NCBI RefSeq assembly: GCF_016648855.1
Contig: NZ_JACLQU010000007.1
Location: forward strand, 1-64,000
Origin: Streptococcus parasanguinis
GTDB taxonomy: Bacteria > Bacillota > Bacilli > Lactobacillales > Streptococcaceae
DNA length: 64,000 nt
Direction of reading: 5' to 3'
A program made the translations under genes and the position numbers. The notes below the pieces were generated by a model. It was not told the origin of the DNA. It ran no database searches and worked only from the letters and a program-made list of their open reading frames with translations. Every line of letters starts with the position of its first letter. Position 1 is the stretch's first letter. Shown here piece after piece: positions 31,139 through 41,294 of this stretch.

Positions 31139-32086
31139 CTATCCCAACAATGTCTGCAGAATTGGAACCACAATCACAAATAAGACTGTGCTGAGAGTGA
31201 CCACATTCGTTGAAAACTCAACATCGCCTTTACCTTGATTGGCAAGAATAGGAAGAACTGCCAAAGCTGGTGTTGCTGATTGAATCATAAAGGTTCTAAA
31301 TTCTGGTGCCACCATATTTGGAGAGAAGAACTTCAGAACCAAGAGCATGATGACAGGTGCAAGAATAAAACGACCAACCAGTGTGATAATGGTATCTTTA
31401 TCAAAGCGAATCGTCTTAAGGCCTGCCTTAGCTAGGACGATACCGATATAGACAAGAGATAAGGGCGTTGTTAAACTACCAATATAAGTCAAGGTGCTTT
31501 CTGCAAAACTTGGAACAGGAATACGCAACACCAAAAAGACGAGGGCTACGAGAAAACCTAATAAAGGAGCTGGGAAAAGCTTCTTCCAATTAAATTTTTG
31601 AGCCTGTTTTGAAGCCCCTTCTTTACTATCAGAAGTCATCAGATAGACACCTAATGTCCAAGTAGATACTGTATTTGTAATATAATAAACCAAGAAGTAA
31701 GGAAGGGCTTGATTTCCAAACAGAGCGATATTTAAAGGCAAACCAATAAATATGGTATTAGCATTAACAAAGGTATTAATCATGGTTCCTCGACGACCTG
31801 GGCGCACTTTAAAAACTTTCACTGCGATAAAGGCCGCTAGGTAACCAAGAATGAAGGCGATAAACGTATACAACAAACCGCCAGACAAGCTAATCAATTT
31901 ATCTAAAGTTAAATATTTAAGAACAGAGGTAAAAATTGCAACAGGCATGGCCACGTTCATAATCAGTTTAGATAAGTCATTTCCAAAACTCTCTTGAAAC
32001 CAACCTCGGACTTGCAAGAAATAACCAAGAATGATGATGACGATAATGGGTACAATACTCTGAATTGACGTTAAAAAGATTTCCAT
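31139..32086 (-). CDS. mleP: AEC-family malate permease
   Basis: A 315-aa membrane protein with about 10 segments of the auxin efflux carrier family. It carries the NANTIFIGLPLNIALFG signature near residue 108. Directly downstream of mleS in the same direction, so it most likely takes up L-malate and exports lactate for malolactic fermentation. RBS AAGGGAG. A paralogue lies at 43771-44709. Confidence 0.9.
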   Translation of the reverse strand: MEIFLTSIQSIVPIIVIIILGYFLQVRGWFQESFGNDLSKLIMNVAMPVAIFTSVLKYLTLDKLISLSGGLLYTFIAFILGYLAAFIAVKVFKVRPGRRGTMINTFVNANTIFIGLPLNIALFGNQALPYFLVYYITNTVSTWTLGVYLMTSDSKEGASKQAQKFNWKKLFPAPLLGFLVALVFLVLRIPVPSFAESTLTYIGSLTTPLSLVYIGIVLAKAGLKTIRFDKDTIITLVGRFILAPVIMLLVLKFFSPNMVAPEFRTFMIQSATPALAVLPILANQGKGDVEFSTNVVTLSTVLFVIVVPILQTLLG

Positions 32087-32169
32087 AGTCTCCCTTTCTA
32101 TCTAACAGGACATACAAGAAAAGGTGTACAAGGCATCCAGTCGCACTCGTACACCTCCATTAAATTTAC

Positions 32170-33795
32170 TTATTTATATTCTGGATACCATTTCAAATCA
32201 CGTACCGCTTTAGCCATATCTGTTTCTTGAGCACGCGCAAGACCTTGTTCTTGCGCTTTTTTAGCAACTGCTTCTGCTACTTTGATAGAAACATCAGCTA
32301 CATACTTGAATGGAGGTAAGACTGGTGCTCCTGGTTCGCCTGGATTGACAATCCCACTCAATGAATGTGCGGCTGCTCCAATCATTTCATCCGTCAAAAG
32401 ACTCGCTTCAGAAGCCAGCATACCAAGTCCAAGACCTGGGTAAATCAGGGCATTATTCGCTTGACCAATCACGTAGTCCACACCTTTATAGGAAACTGTA
32501 CCAGCTGGAATTCCTGTTGCAACAAATGCTTTTCCGTCTGACCATTCGATCAAATCTTTGGCACTTGCCTCAGCTAGTTTGGTCGGGTTTGACAATGGGA
32601 AAATGATAGGACGTTCAGTGTTTTCACACATAGCTTCTACAATTTCTTTTGTGAAAGTATTCGGCTGAGTTGAAGTTCCCACAAGAATGGTTGGTTTAAC
32701 CGTCTTCACTACTTCAAGAAGGTCCGTCAACTGATCTGCATTGGCAAAATCAGAACGTTTCTTAGCAAATGGTTTTTGTTGCGGCGTTAAGTCATCCATA
32801 TCATCAAAAAGGAGACCTTGTTTGTCGACCATAAAGAAGCGTTTATAAGCTTCTTCTTCAGGTAGACCTTCACTAACCATTTCACGAAGGACACGAGAAG
32901 CAATCCCTGCACCAGCAGTCCCACCACCATAGCAGAGATAAACTTGATCCGTTAATTTTTCACCTGTAATATCCAATGCCCCAAAGATCCCACCTAGGGT
33001 AACAATACCAGTTCCTTGGATATCATCGTTAAAGGTTGGGATTTGCTTCCGGTATTTTTCAAGGATGTTAGCAGCATTTAAGCGACCAAAATCTTCCCAG
33101 TGCAGATAGAGTTTAGGGAAGAGGCGTTCTGCAGTTTGAACAAATTGATCGATAAAATCATAATAACGATCTCCACGCACACGTTCGTGACGATTTCCTA
33201 AGTAATTAGGATTGTTACGCAATTCTTCACGGTTGGTACCTGCATCAATGACCAAAGGAAGCACCGTTGAAGGATCGATTCCTGCAGCTCCAGTATAGAC
33301 CATCAATTTCCCAACAGAAATATCAACACCATTTGTACCCCAGTCACCAATACCGAGAATACCTTCTGCATCTGTCACAACAATAAGACGAATTTCACGG
33401 TCCCCTGCTGCATTTTTCAAAGTTGCTTCGATATTTTCAGGATGATTGATATCAAGATATGCGGCATATTGTGGATCTACAAAGAGATCGCTATACCCTT
33501 CAATGGTATCAGCAATAGTTGGATCATAGACAATTGGATTAAACTCTTCCAAATGTTGAGCAAATAGGTAGTAAAATAGAGTACGATTTGTATTAAAAAT
33601 TTCCATTAGGAACAAACGTTTTTCCAAATCATTAACCTTTGTTTGCATTTGCGCATAAGTTTGCGCTGCTTGTTCTTCAATAGTTTGGACGTAAGGTGGC
33701 AGGAGGCCAATGAGACCTAGTTGCTTACGTTCCTCTAAAGTAAAGGCAGTTCCTTTATTGAGGAAAGGGTTGTTTAAAATATCATGTGCAGTCAT
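32170..33795 (-). CDS. mleS: Malolactic enzyme
   Basis: A 541-aa NAD- and manganese-dependent enzyme of the malic enzyme family that decarboxylates L-malate directly to L-lactate, consuming a proton and raising pH. Malic enzyme motifs: YSDLFVDPQ near 103, [35 protein letters not shown] near 260 and the NAD-binding [12 protein letters not shown] near 295. Two ATGs are adjacent (33798, 33795); GGAGG is 7 bases from the second, which is chosen. NAD-malic enzyme is the main alternative, but linkage to mleP and mleR supports malolactic activity. Confidence 0.93.
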   Translation of the reverse strand: MTAHDILNNPFLNKGTAFTLEERKQLGLIGLLPPYVQTIEEQAAQTYAQMQTKVNDLEKRLFLMEIFNTNRTLFYYLFAQHLEEFNPIVYDPTIADTIEGYSDLFVDPQYAAYLDINHPENIEATLKNAAGDREIRLIVVTDAEGILGIGDWGTNGVDISVGKLMVYTGAAGIDPSTVLPLVIDAGTNREELRNNPNYLGNRHERVRGDRYYDFIDQFVQTAERLFPKLYLHWEDFGRLNAANILEKYRKQIPTFNDDIQGTGIVTLGGIFGALDITGEKLTDQVYLCYGGGTAGAGIASRVLREMVSEGLPEEEAYKRFFMVDKQGLLFDDMDDLTPQQKPFAKKRSDFANADQLTDLLEVVKTVKPTILVGTSTQPNTFTKEIVEAMCENTERPIIFPLSNPTKLAEASAKDLIEWSDGKAFVATGIPAGTVSYKGVDYVIGQANNALIYPGLGLGMLASEASLLTDEMIGAAAHSLSGIVNPGEPGAPVLPPFKYVADVSIKVAEAVAKKAQEQGLARAQETDMAKAVRDLKWYPEYK

Positions 33796-33798
33796 CAT

Positions 33799-34186
33799 GT
33801 GACCTCCTTATTTAGTTTATTCTATTATAACACTTTTTCTTTAAATGACACTTTGTTATCTATATGATACAATATGAATAAATCAGTCAATGAAAGTTCA
33901 GGCGATACAACCGAAAATGATGCGATTTCAAAAGATAACAAAATAATAGGCTTATCCATCACTTCCTAGATCGTCATAGTCATCTCTTAAAAAAGCCTGT
34001 TCCTTTCCACCTTTTAGAAGGTTATTCTCATCAAAAGATCCACTGTTTTCAGGTATTCTTTTTTCTACTTATGATGATCAATACCTATAAAAGCCATAGA
34101 TAATAAATCCAAAATATGTTTGTTATAAGATACTTTGTTTTGTTTAAGGTGTTATTTTTGTCATTTAAAACTTGTATTCTGGTTAC
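33799..34186. promoter_or_regulatory. mleS / XRE divergent control region
   Basis: A 388-bp A+T-rich gap with no gene. A TTTGTTATC motif occurs at 33852-33860, inverted (GATAACAAA) at 33934-33942, and as TTTGTTATA at 34119-34127. These are candidate binding sites for MleR or the XRE regulator. A possible -10 (TATTCT, 34175-34180) lies 6 bases before the XRE gene ATG. Confidence 0.4.
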
Positions 34187-34537
34187 ATGAAAACAAAACA
34201 TTATTTACAACGGTATATAGCGCAAAAGGTCAAATATTTGCGAAAAAAACAAAACATGAGTCAAGAGGAGCTATCGGAACGGGCAGATCTTGGATTAAAA
34301 TACATCAATCAATTGGAAAATCAAAACGTGAATCTGACCATTCACAGTCTTGAAAAAGTCATTTCTGCTCTTGAGTTAACGCCTGAAGAATTCTTCAATT
34401 TTAATTCACTTGAATCATCTTCAGATCCTAACGACAATCTTTCACTTAAGAGAGTAAATATGAAAATTAAGCAACTTCCAGTTGGAAAAAGGGAGAAGAT
34501 CCTAACGATTTTCGAAGATCTTTTAGATAGCCTTTAA
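34187..34537 (+). CDS. XRE-family helix-turn-helix regulator
   Basis: A 116-aa protein with an N-terminal lambda-repressor-type helix-turn-helix (YLRKKQNMSQEELSERADLG, then YINQLENQNVNLTIHSLEKV). The C-terminal 40 residues have no recognised domain. The start ATG at 34187 has no Shine-Dalgarno site and lies 6 bases after a -10-like TATTCT, suggesting a leaderless mRNA. A regulator of this type sits beside mleR and mleS in S. mutans as well; its target here is probably the mle operon. Confidence 0.85.
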   Translation: MKTKHYLQRYIAQKVKYLRKKQNMSQEELSERADLGLKYINQLENQNVNLTIHSLEKVISALELTPEEFFNFNSLESSSDPNDNLSLKRVNMKIKQLPVGKREKILTIFEDLLDSL

Positions 34538-34648
34538 TTGTCCTCTGACTCACCTCAGATTGTAACAAACAAAAAATCATATAGTCAAATTAGCTATCAC
34601 GGATAATTTTTGCTTATCCATGTCTGTCTATTTAGAAGAGGGAGCCCA

Positions 34649-35524
34649 ATGAATCTTAAGGACTTTTATTATTTTCTTGATCTTAGTCAACAGCAATCCT
34701 TTACTGGGGTTGCCCAAAAACACGGGATCAGTCAACCATCCGTTTCCTATGCGATTAAACGACTAGAAAAGGAATTTCACTGTCCATTAATCGCGCACGA
34801 TCCTTCTCATCGTACTTTCAAATTGACGCCCCAAGGAGAAATCTTGCTACGACATATTCAAAAGGTCTTACCTGAGATTCAAGGGGCCAAAAAAGAGATC
34901 CTCCGGAGTCTCTCTCAATTCAATACGGTTGGTTTCCCACCAATCATCATTGACTATCTTGTCCGAAAACAACCCGCCTTTATCAGTAATGTTGCAGCTC
35001 TTCAAAGTATCCATCCTGTCCAAGAAGGATCTGTCGAACTTTTAGAAATGCTTTCCAAAGGGGAACTAGATGCTAGTTTTTTAGGGAGTTTGGAACCGAT
35101 TAAAGATCATCGCTTCCAGGTAAGAGAAATAGCCAAACGAGATCTCTTCTATATCCTTCATCATAACCATCCACTAGCCTCCAAAAAAGTATTACAATTT
35201 TCAGACGTCATCGATGAAGATTTTATCATTCCAGATGAGCACTTTGTTCATTTAAAAGCCTTTGAACAGTTGAATGAGCGCTATCACCATGAGGCTACAC
35301 CCTTCTTTCAGACGGATGATATTCAGCTTCTAAAACAACTCCTTCGTAAACAAGTGGGGATCAGTTTACTAGCAGATCTTGCACTAACAGATGGTGAAGA
35401 AGAACTGATCGCGATTCCGATGGCAGAAAGTGAACGGATTAGTTTTTACGTTTCACTAGTTGAACCGAAGGAAAGTAATCTCAAACCAGAGGTCATCCAA
35501 TTCTTTGAAAAATTACTAAACTAA
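34649..35524 (+). CDS. mleR: LysR-type malolactic regulator
   Basis: A 291-aa LysR-type regulator. Winged helix at residues 1-60 (NLKDFYYFLDLSQQQSFTGV, SQPSVSYAIKRLEKEF), effector domain from about 90. Divergent, with the XRE gene, from mleS-mleP; the known MleR activates malolactic genes in response to malate. The start at 34649 follows GAGGGAG; the longer in-frame reading from 34610 has no RBS. Confidence 0.88.
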   Translation: MNLKDFYYFLDLSQQQSFTGVAQKHGISQPSVSYAIKRLEKEFHCPLIAHDPSHRTFKLTPQGEILLRHIQKVLPEIQGAKKEILRSLSQFNTVGFPPIIIDYLVRKQPAFISNVAALQSIHPVQEGSVELLEMLSKGELDASFLGSLEPIKDHRFQVREIAKRDLFYILHHNHPLASKKVLQFSDVIDEDFIIPDEHFVHLKAFEQLNERYHHEATPFFQTDDIQLLKQLLRKQVGISLLADLALTDGEEELIAIPMAESERISFYVSLVEPKESNLKPEVIQFFEKLLN

Positions 35525-35617
35525 TCGTAGTCTTTGTTCTTAGTGCTAATGCAGAAACATAAATAAAGTGACTAGCTAGTATTTTTTACGACTAAAAAAT
35601 ATAGTAGAAATGCCGAT

Positions 35618-35660
35618 AAAATAAGGATTCCTGCAAATTTGTGGGAATCCTATTTTCTTT
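35618..35660 (+). terminator. Terminator after mleR
   Basis: AAAATAAGGATTCC and GGAATCCTATTTT form a stem with one bulged A, followed by a T-rich tract (TATTTTCTTTT). It lies about 100 bp after mleR. The gap 35525-35765 holds nothing else. Confidence 0.8.
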
Positions 35661-35765
35661 TGCACACTTTGTATATTTAAATTATTTTGTGTATATTTTT
35701 CTCATTCAGCTTTTTATCAATAATTAGGGATATAAAAGTCGGTAAAACCCTTGATTATTATACTG

Positions 35766-35794
35766 TTGACAAGTTTTTCAAAAACCTGTATGAT
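35766..35794 (+). promoter_or_regulatory. Promoter of VWA surface protein
   Basis: Consensus -35 TTGACA (35766-35771), 17-bp spacer, -10 TATGAT (35789-35794) with a TG immediately before it. Strong constitutive-looking promoter. Confidence 0.78.
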
Positions 35795-35825
35795 AGAAAA
35801 AAGTTTATTAAAAAGGGGACGTATT

Positions 35826-37256
35826 TTGAAAAAATATACTATTTCACGTAAACAAACTTTAACTTTGGCTTCCGTTGTTTTAGGAACGGTCTTCACAGGA
35901 ACGACTATTGCTTCTGCTGATGACGTTGCACCTGCAACAACCCAAGCTGCTCCTGCAGCTACTACAGCAGCAAAATCACCTATCACTGCTGCAACAGAAG
36001 AAATCAACGCCAAAGCCAATACACCAGTTGTTCCTGCTGATAAAGCAAAAACTGGGGATGTCATCGCTGTGGACGTTAAAAAAACTGGCCCATCTGCTAA
36101 AACAGACGGTGCAGATACAACCACTACCTCAACAGCAACCATCAAAACTACTAGCTTAGCAGATCCAAACACACCTGTTGGCACTTCAAAACCAGTCTCT
36201 TCTACCAAGACAGCTACATCAACCAAAGAAACAGCTGACTACACTGAGACAACTACAGAAACTGTCAATAAAACAACTGTAGTCGAAGTGACAAAAGAAG
36301 CAGATATCGTCAATAAAAAAGAAGTTCAAGGAACATCAGACATCGTCTTTGTCATTGATAAATCAAGTTCGATGAATTCTCACATCAATGATACAATGAA
36401 GAATATCGAGACCTTTGTTCGCAATCTATCTGCCAAGAAAATTCAAGCTCGTATAGGATTAGCTGAATACGAAAGATCTAAAGAGGTTAAATACCATGAT
36501 TTCGATGGATCTAAGTTCACAAGTGATCCAGAAAGCTTTATTTCCGCTCTGAACACTATCAAAACTGGTGGTAGTTATGAAAATACTACTGTTCCATTAC
36601 ACCATATTGCCACTTCAGCAGATTACAACTGGGGAACTGGAGCAAACAACCATCGCTTTGCTTTCGTCATTACAGACGAGCCAATCGATATGGATACTCC
36701 ATTTAAGAATCCCCTCCCGACAAAAGAAGCAACACTGAAGGCCCTTCAAGATGCTGGTATTTCTTTGACCGTAGTTGGCGAAAAAGGTGACAAAAAAGAC
36801 TTTGATCCATTGGTTAACGGGACAAATGGTCTTTACTTGGATATCCGCAAAGATTTCGGTGACTTGTTGAACGTTCAATTTGCTAACAAAGTCGTTGAAA
36901 CCGTCCAAAAAGGTCGTGTCTTCAAAGTCCAAACAGACAAGTATGAGTTGATTTCAAAAACTCATCGTGTAGCGAAAACAAAACCACAAACACCTAGCAT
37001 CCAAACGCCTGCAACACCGACTCCTACTCCTCAAAAACCGGCTGTTGTAACACCTGCGAAACCGACCGTATTCACACCAGCTAAAAACGAGCCTGTGAAA
37101 ACGGAAGTTTATATCGCACCAGCAGCTCTTCCTCAAAAAGAAGCAAGCCTTCCAAATACAGGAAGCAAGACCTCAACTGCCTTGACAACTCTTGGCCTTG
37201 GTCTTCTCAGCATGAGTGCTGCCTTTGGCCTCTCTCGTAAAACAAAGAAAGACTAA
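35826..37256 (+). CDS. LPXTG-anchored VWA-domain surface protein
   Basis: A 476-aa cell-wall protein. Signal peptide at residues 1-31 (basic KKYTISRK, hydrophobic core, IASA cleavage site). Then a Thr/Ala-rich low-complexity stretch to about 160. A von Willebrand A domain begins at DIVFVIDKSSSM, with the MIDAS DxSxS metal motif complete. A Pro/Thr/Lys-rich stalk follows, then LPNTG, hydrophobic segment and a basic tail for sortase anchoring. The start is TTG at 35826, decided by AAAGGGG 9 bases upstream. Probably a matrix or host adhesin; ligand unknown. Confidence 0.9.
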   Translation: MKKYTISRKQTLTLASVVLGTVFTGTTIASADDVAPATTQAAPAATTAAKSPITAATEEINAKANTPVVPADKAKTGDVIAVDVKKTGPSAKTDGADTTTTSTATIKTTSLADPNTPVGTSKPVSSTKTATSTKETADYTETTTETVNKTTVVEVTKEADIVNKKEVQGTSDIVFVIDKSSSMNSHINDTMKNIETFVRNLSAKKIQARIGLAEYERSKEVKYHDFDGSKFTSDPESFISALNTIKTGGSYENTTVPLHHIATSADYNWGTGANNHRFAFVITDEPIDMDTPFKNPLPTKEATLKALQDAGISLTVVGEKGDKKDFDPLVNGTNGLYLDIRKDFGDLLNVQFANKVVETVQKGRVFKVQTDKYELISKTHRVAKTKPQTPSIQTPATPTPTPQKPAVVTPAKPTVFTPAKNEPVKTEVYIAPAALPQKEASLPNTGSKTSTALTTLGLGLLSMSAAFGLSRKTKKD

Positions 37257-37261
37257 CATGA

Positions 37262-37289
37262 AAAGCCTAATCCATTGATTGGGCTTTTT
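37262..37289 (+). terminator. Terminator of VWA gene
   Basis: AAAGCCTAATC, CATT loop, GATTGGGCTTT plus T-run; 11-bp stem just after the stop codon. Confidence 0.88.
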
Positions 37290-37405
37290 ATCACTAAAAA
37301 TTTCCCCTTCGCTATTTTCATTAGAAAGCGGAAATCTTCAATTTCTAACAAAAGATTCTTGTCCTCCGCTATGATATAATGGGGACAGTACAAGGGAGGA
37401 AACCA

Positions 37406-40120
37406 ATGTTACAAGAACTAGCCTTTACAGGCCAATGGAGACACTATCAAAAACGCGTTCTCGATAAGAGTGACGCTTTTATGGCGGATGGCCACCTGCA
37501 TTTGGTAGCAGCTCCTGGCTCTGGAAAAACAACCCTGGGAATCGAATTTATCAGACGCTTCGGCCAGCCAACCCTGATCTTGGCTCCAACGGTCACCATT
37601 CGTCAACAATGGGTGGACCGGATTATCCAGGCATTCTTGAGTGATGAAAGCCAAGCGGAGCAATTGATCTCTCAGGACCTCAAACATCCTAAGCTGATTA
37701 CAGTAGCTACCTATCAGGCCCTACACAGCGCCATGAACCAAGTCGTCGGTCAATCGCAAGCTGAAGATACTGATGACCAGGCAGAGATTGAAACGTTTGA
37801 TTTCAAAGGTTTTGATATCTTCTCTACTTTCAAAGCCATCTCACTTGGGACCCTTTGTTTAGATGAGTGTCACCACCTGCGCAATGAATGGTGGAAAAGT
37901 CTAGAAGCCTTTCGTCAGGCCTTTCCTGACTTAAAGATGATCTCGCTCACCGCTACCCCTCCCTATGAGGGGGATCCTGCCCTTTGGGAACGCTATATCC
38001 GCATGTGTGGGGAGATTGATGAGGAAATTACGGTTCCCGAATTGGTCAAAGAAGACACCCTTTGTCCCCACCAAGACTATGTCTACTTTGCCTTTCCAAC
38101 CAAGGAAGAGCAAGAGCAGTTGGACGCCTTTAGCCAACAAAAGAATGCTCTCTTACAGCAACTGACTTCCGATCCCCTCTTTTGCCAATACCTCCAAAAC
38201 TGCCAAGCCTTATCGGGTCAGATCAGCGATGATGAATTGCTCAATGATCCCAAGTATCTCTCTGCTACCCTGATCTTTCTTCGAAGCAAGGGAATCGTCT
38301 TTCCCAAACGTTTCCAGGACCTTTTAGGAGCTAAGAAACTACCTGCTTTCACCCTGGACTGGCTTGAAATTCTCCTGCAAGGTCTGCTCTTTCAGGTTCC
38401 TCACTGGTACAATCTACCAGAGGAATACGAGAAGCAAGTCCTCCATGAACTAAAAGCAGCGAGCTTGATCGATCGAAAACAAGTTAAACTGGTCCGCAAC
38501 AAAAAACAAGACCTCCTGCTCAACCAATCCCTCGGAAAACTCAATGCTGTGCGAGAGATTTTCAAGGCGGAATACCAGGCTCTTGGAAGCCGACTGCGCC
38601 AACTGGTCCTAACAGACTATATCCGCCAAGATTTTGAAGTTCATCTAGGAGATCAGGGCGCCCAATTTACTCAATTGGGAGTGCTCTCTTATTTCGAATC
38701 TATTCGCAGGGAAAGCTTAGAGCAAGCAACTGCTCCTGCCATCGCTGTCTTGACCGGCAGTATCGTCATCATCCCGACGGTTGCTAAGTCAAGACTAGAA
38801 GAGCTTCTAGGTTCGGACAGACTGACATACCAAAGTGTCGGCCAATTATCCCCTGATGACTTTCTCAAGGTTCGCTTGGTTGGTTCTCAACATGATTTGG
38901 TGACAGCTGTGACCCAGCTCTTTCAAGAAGGGCTTATCCAAGTCGTCATTGGAACCAAGTCCCTTCTAGGAGAAGGCTGGGATGCTCCTTGCGTCAACTC
39001 TCTGATCCTAGCGAGCTTTGTCGGCAGTTTCATGCTCAGCAACCAAATGCGGGGTCGTGCCATCCGAGTGTGGCCTGAGGATCCAGACAAGACCAGTAAC
39101 ATCTGGCACCTGGTCTCCATCAATCTTTCCCTAAAGAAATGGTATGAAAAGTCCGATCTTGAAAAAGAAGAGATCGAAGCTATCACCGATCAACTGAAAG
39201 AATACAGCCCTGATTTGGAGCTCTTAGAAAGACGGATGAAGCAATTTTTAGGCCTTCATTACAAGGAGCCCTTCATCGAATCCGGTATCGAACGCCTAGC
39301 CTTTGACAATATTCGCTATACCAAAAAACAGTTACAAAAACTCAATGAAGAGACCTTAGAGCGCTCCACCCATCGTCAAGAACTCCGAGACGGCTGGCAA
39401 AAAGCCCTGCCTATTCTGGAGAATATGGAGATTGCAAATGAGGTCCAAGTGGATAAACACTTCCTGCCTCTGGCCCTATTCTTCGATGCCAGAAAGCTGG
39501 CTCGTTGGCTGACGGCCGCCACTTTGACCGATGCTTTCGCCAACCTTTTTTACTATTCACATAGAGGAGGAGGGAATAAAGCGTCTCTAATTCTTCTATT
39601 CGTTTTAGCTGTTCTCGCTCTCCTTGCCTGGCTCCGCTACTATCTCTATAAGAACCCTTATAAACGGTTAGAGGTCTTTGGACAAGCTATTCACCAAGCC
39701 TTGCTCCTCTTTGGGCATATTCAAACCCAGGAGACCCGTATCCAAGTCGTACGAGACAGAAAGGATGCCATCAACACGCTGATCTATTTGAAGGGCGGAA
39801 CCATGCGGGAGAAGGAACTCTTCTCGCAAACTATGATCGAGTTTTTCGCGCCGATTGAAAATCAGCGCTATATCCTGAAAGCACAGGAAAAAGTATCCGA
39901 TCAGACAGAATATTTCGCTGTACCAAGCCTCTTTGACAAACGGAAAGAGGATGCCCAAGCCTTTGTGGAGCAAATCCGAAAGAGCCTAGGCAAGTATACC
40001 CTCGTCTATACCCGAAGTGCGGAAGGTCGTGCTATTCTCCTTGATGCGCGCATTAAGGCCTTAGCCAACAAACAAGAGCGTACCTTCACCAAGAAACAAG
40101 TGATGTCGGATTTGAAATAA
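37406..40120 (+). CDS. DEAD/DEAH-type helicase with a membrane segment
   Basis: A 904-aa SF2 helicase-like protein. Motif I AAPGSGKTT at residues 35-43, motif II LDECHH near 154, motif III LTATPP near 182 and motif VI QMRGRAIR near 550 are intact, so ATPase activity is expected. Unusually, residues about 725-748 (ASLILLFVLAVLALLAWLRY) form a clear transmembrane helix, followed by a ~155-residue C-terminal domain that I do not recognise. GGGAGG before ATG 37406; TATAAT at 37374-37379 is a likely -10. No R-M or other defence partner adjoins it. Possibly a phage defence or membrane-tethered nucleic acid enzyme. Confidence 0.8.
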   Translation: MLQELAFTGQWRHYQKRVLDKSDAFMADGHLHLVAAPGSGKTTLGIEFIRRFGQPTLILAPTVTIRQQWVDRIIQAFLSDESQAEQLISQDLKHPKLITVATYQALHSAMNQVVGQSQAEDTDDQAEIETFDFKGFDIFSTFKAISLGTLCLDECHHLRNEWWKSLEAFRQAFPDLKMISLTATPPYEGDPALWERYIRMCGEIDEEITVPELVKEDTLCPHQDYVYFAFPTKEEQEQLDAFSQQKNALLQQLTSDPLFCQYLQNCQALSGQISDDELLNDPKYLSATLIFLRSKGIVFPKRFQDLLGAKKLPAFTLDWLEILLQGLLFQVPHWYNLPEEYEKQVLHELKAASLIDRKQVKLVRNKKQDLLLNQSLGKLNAVREIFKAEYQALGSRLRQLVLTDYIRQDFEVHLGDQGAQFTQLGVLSYFESIRRESLEQATAPAIAVLTGSIVIIPTVAKSRLEELLGSDRLTYQSVGQLSPDDFLKVRLVGSQHDLVTAVTQLFQEGLIQVVIGTKSLLGEGWDAPCVNSLILASFVGSFMLSNQMRGRAIRVWPEDPDKTSNIWHLVSINLSLKKWYEKSDLEKEEIEAITDQLKEYSPDLELLERRMKQFLGLHYKEPFIESGIERLAFDNIRYTKKQLQKLNEETLERSTHRQELRDGWQKALPILENMEIANEVQVDKHFLPLALFFDARKLARWLTAATLTDAFANLFYYSHRGGGNKASLILLFVLAVLALLAWLRYYLYKNPYKRLEVFGQAIHQALLLFGHIQTQETRIQVVRDRKDAINTLIYLKGGTMREKELFSQTMIEFFAPIENQRYILKAQEKVSDQTEYFAVPSLFDKRKEDAQAFVEQIRKSLGKYTLVYTRSAEGRAILLDARIKALANKQERTFTKKQVMSDLK

Positions 40121-40140
40121 GAATTTATTTCACAATAAAA

Positions 40141-40176
40141 GAAAAGTCTAGTAGTTTCATTTCTACTAGACTTTTT
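40141..40176. terminator. Bidirectional terminator helicase / adhC
   Basis: GAAAAGTCTAGTAG (40141-40154) pairs with CTACTAGACTTTTT (40163-40176). It separates the convergent genes. Confidence 0.92.
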
Positions 40177-40178
40177 CA

Positions 40179-41216
40179 TTACTCAAGCACAATCATAGCC
40201 TTAATAGTCTTGCGTTCATCCATATCTTTGTATGCCTGATCAATCTCGTCCAAGCTATAACTATGAGTGAAGACGCGACCTGGATTGATATCGCCATCAA
40301 GGACAGCCTTAAGCAAGAACTGTTTGTCGTAGGTAGTGACCGAGGCTGCTCCACCTGCCACCGAGATGTTTTGAGCAAAGGTCGAACCAAGGGCACGATT
40401 ATTGTAATGAGGCACGCCGACAAAACCTAAACGTCCTCCATTGTGAAGAACCCCAAGGGCTTGATCGACAGCTGCTGCGGTACCGACACATTCAAGGGCC
40501 GCATCTGCTCCACCTCCGAGGATTTCACGAACCTTGGCAATGCCTTCTTCACCACGCTCAGCGACAACTGCTGTCGCGCCTGACTCCAAGGCCATCTGTT
40601 GACGGTCTTGGTGACGGCTCATAAGGACGATTTGTGATGCTCCCCGCATTTTGGCTGCGATCACTGCACATTGACCAACGGCACCGTCCCCGATGACCAC
40701 TACTTTGTCACCAGGCTTCACGTCTGCTACACGCGCTGCATGGTAGCCCGTCGGCATGACATCAGCCAGCGTCAAGAAGGATTTGAGCATAGCTTCTGTA
40801 TAATCAGATGGTTGACCTGGAATCTTGACAAGGGCCCAATTAGCAAAGTGGAAACGGATGTACTCTGCTTGCACCCCGTCAGACCAGTTGGTGCCAATAT
40901 GGCGGTCACAAGTCCCATCATAGCCAGCACGACAGGCATCACACTCCCCACAACCATGGGTGAAAGGCGCAATGACAAAGTCTCCTGGCTTAACCGTTGT
41001 AATGGCCTCACCGATTTCTTCCACGATCCCAATAGCTTCGTGGCCACTATTTTGATGACCTGCTTCAATATCTGGATTGCGGTAACTCCATAGATCGGAG
41101 CCACAGACACAGGTGCGAACGATGCGGAGAATGACATCATCTGGCGCTTCGATGCGTGGACGTTCTACTTCTACTAGCCCCACTTGCCCAGCTTTTGTAT
41201 AGACTGTTTTCTTCAT
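40179..41216 (-). CDS. adhC: Zinc-dependent alcohol dehydrogenase
   Basis: A 345-aa medium-chain dehydrogenase. Catalytic zinc ligands in CVCGSDLW (near 37) and GHEAIG (near 59); structural zinc cysteines in CGECDACRAGYDGTC near 90; the Rossmann motif is VVIGDGAVGQC near 172. In pneumococcus the equivalent gene lies next to nmlR and czcD and helps remove aldehydes or S-nitrosoglutathione. Here it is 78 bp downstream of czcD on the same strand with no nmlR. Substrate is inferred from that context only. Confidence 0.88.
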   Translation of the reverse strand: MKKTVYTKAGQVGLVEVERPRIEAPDDVILRIVRTCVCGSDLWSYRNPDIEAGHQNSGHEAIGIVEEIGEAITTVKPGDFVIAPFTHGCGECDACRAGYDGTCDRHIGTNWSDGVQAEYIRFHFANWALVKIPGQPSDYTEAMLKSFLTLADVMPTGYHAARVADVKPGDKVVVIGDGAVGQCAVIAAKMRGASQIVLMSRHQDRQQMALESGATAVVAERGEEGIAKVREILGGGADAALECVGTAAAVDQALGVLHNGGRLGFVGVPHYNNRALGSTFAQNISVAGGAASVTTYDKQFLLKAVLDGDINPGRVFTHSYSLDEIDQAYKDMDERKTIKAMIVLE

Positions 41217-41294
41217 AGGAACAACCTACTTTCTATTGCTTACTTATCTACAGTATACACTTTTTATCGAGCTTCTGCTCATACCAAGTCGTCA

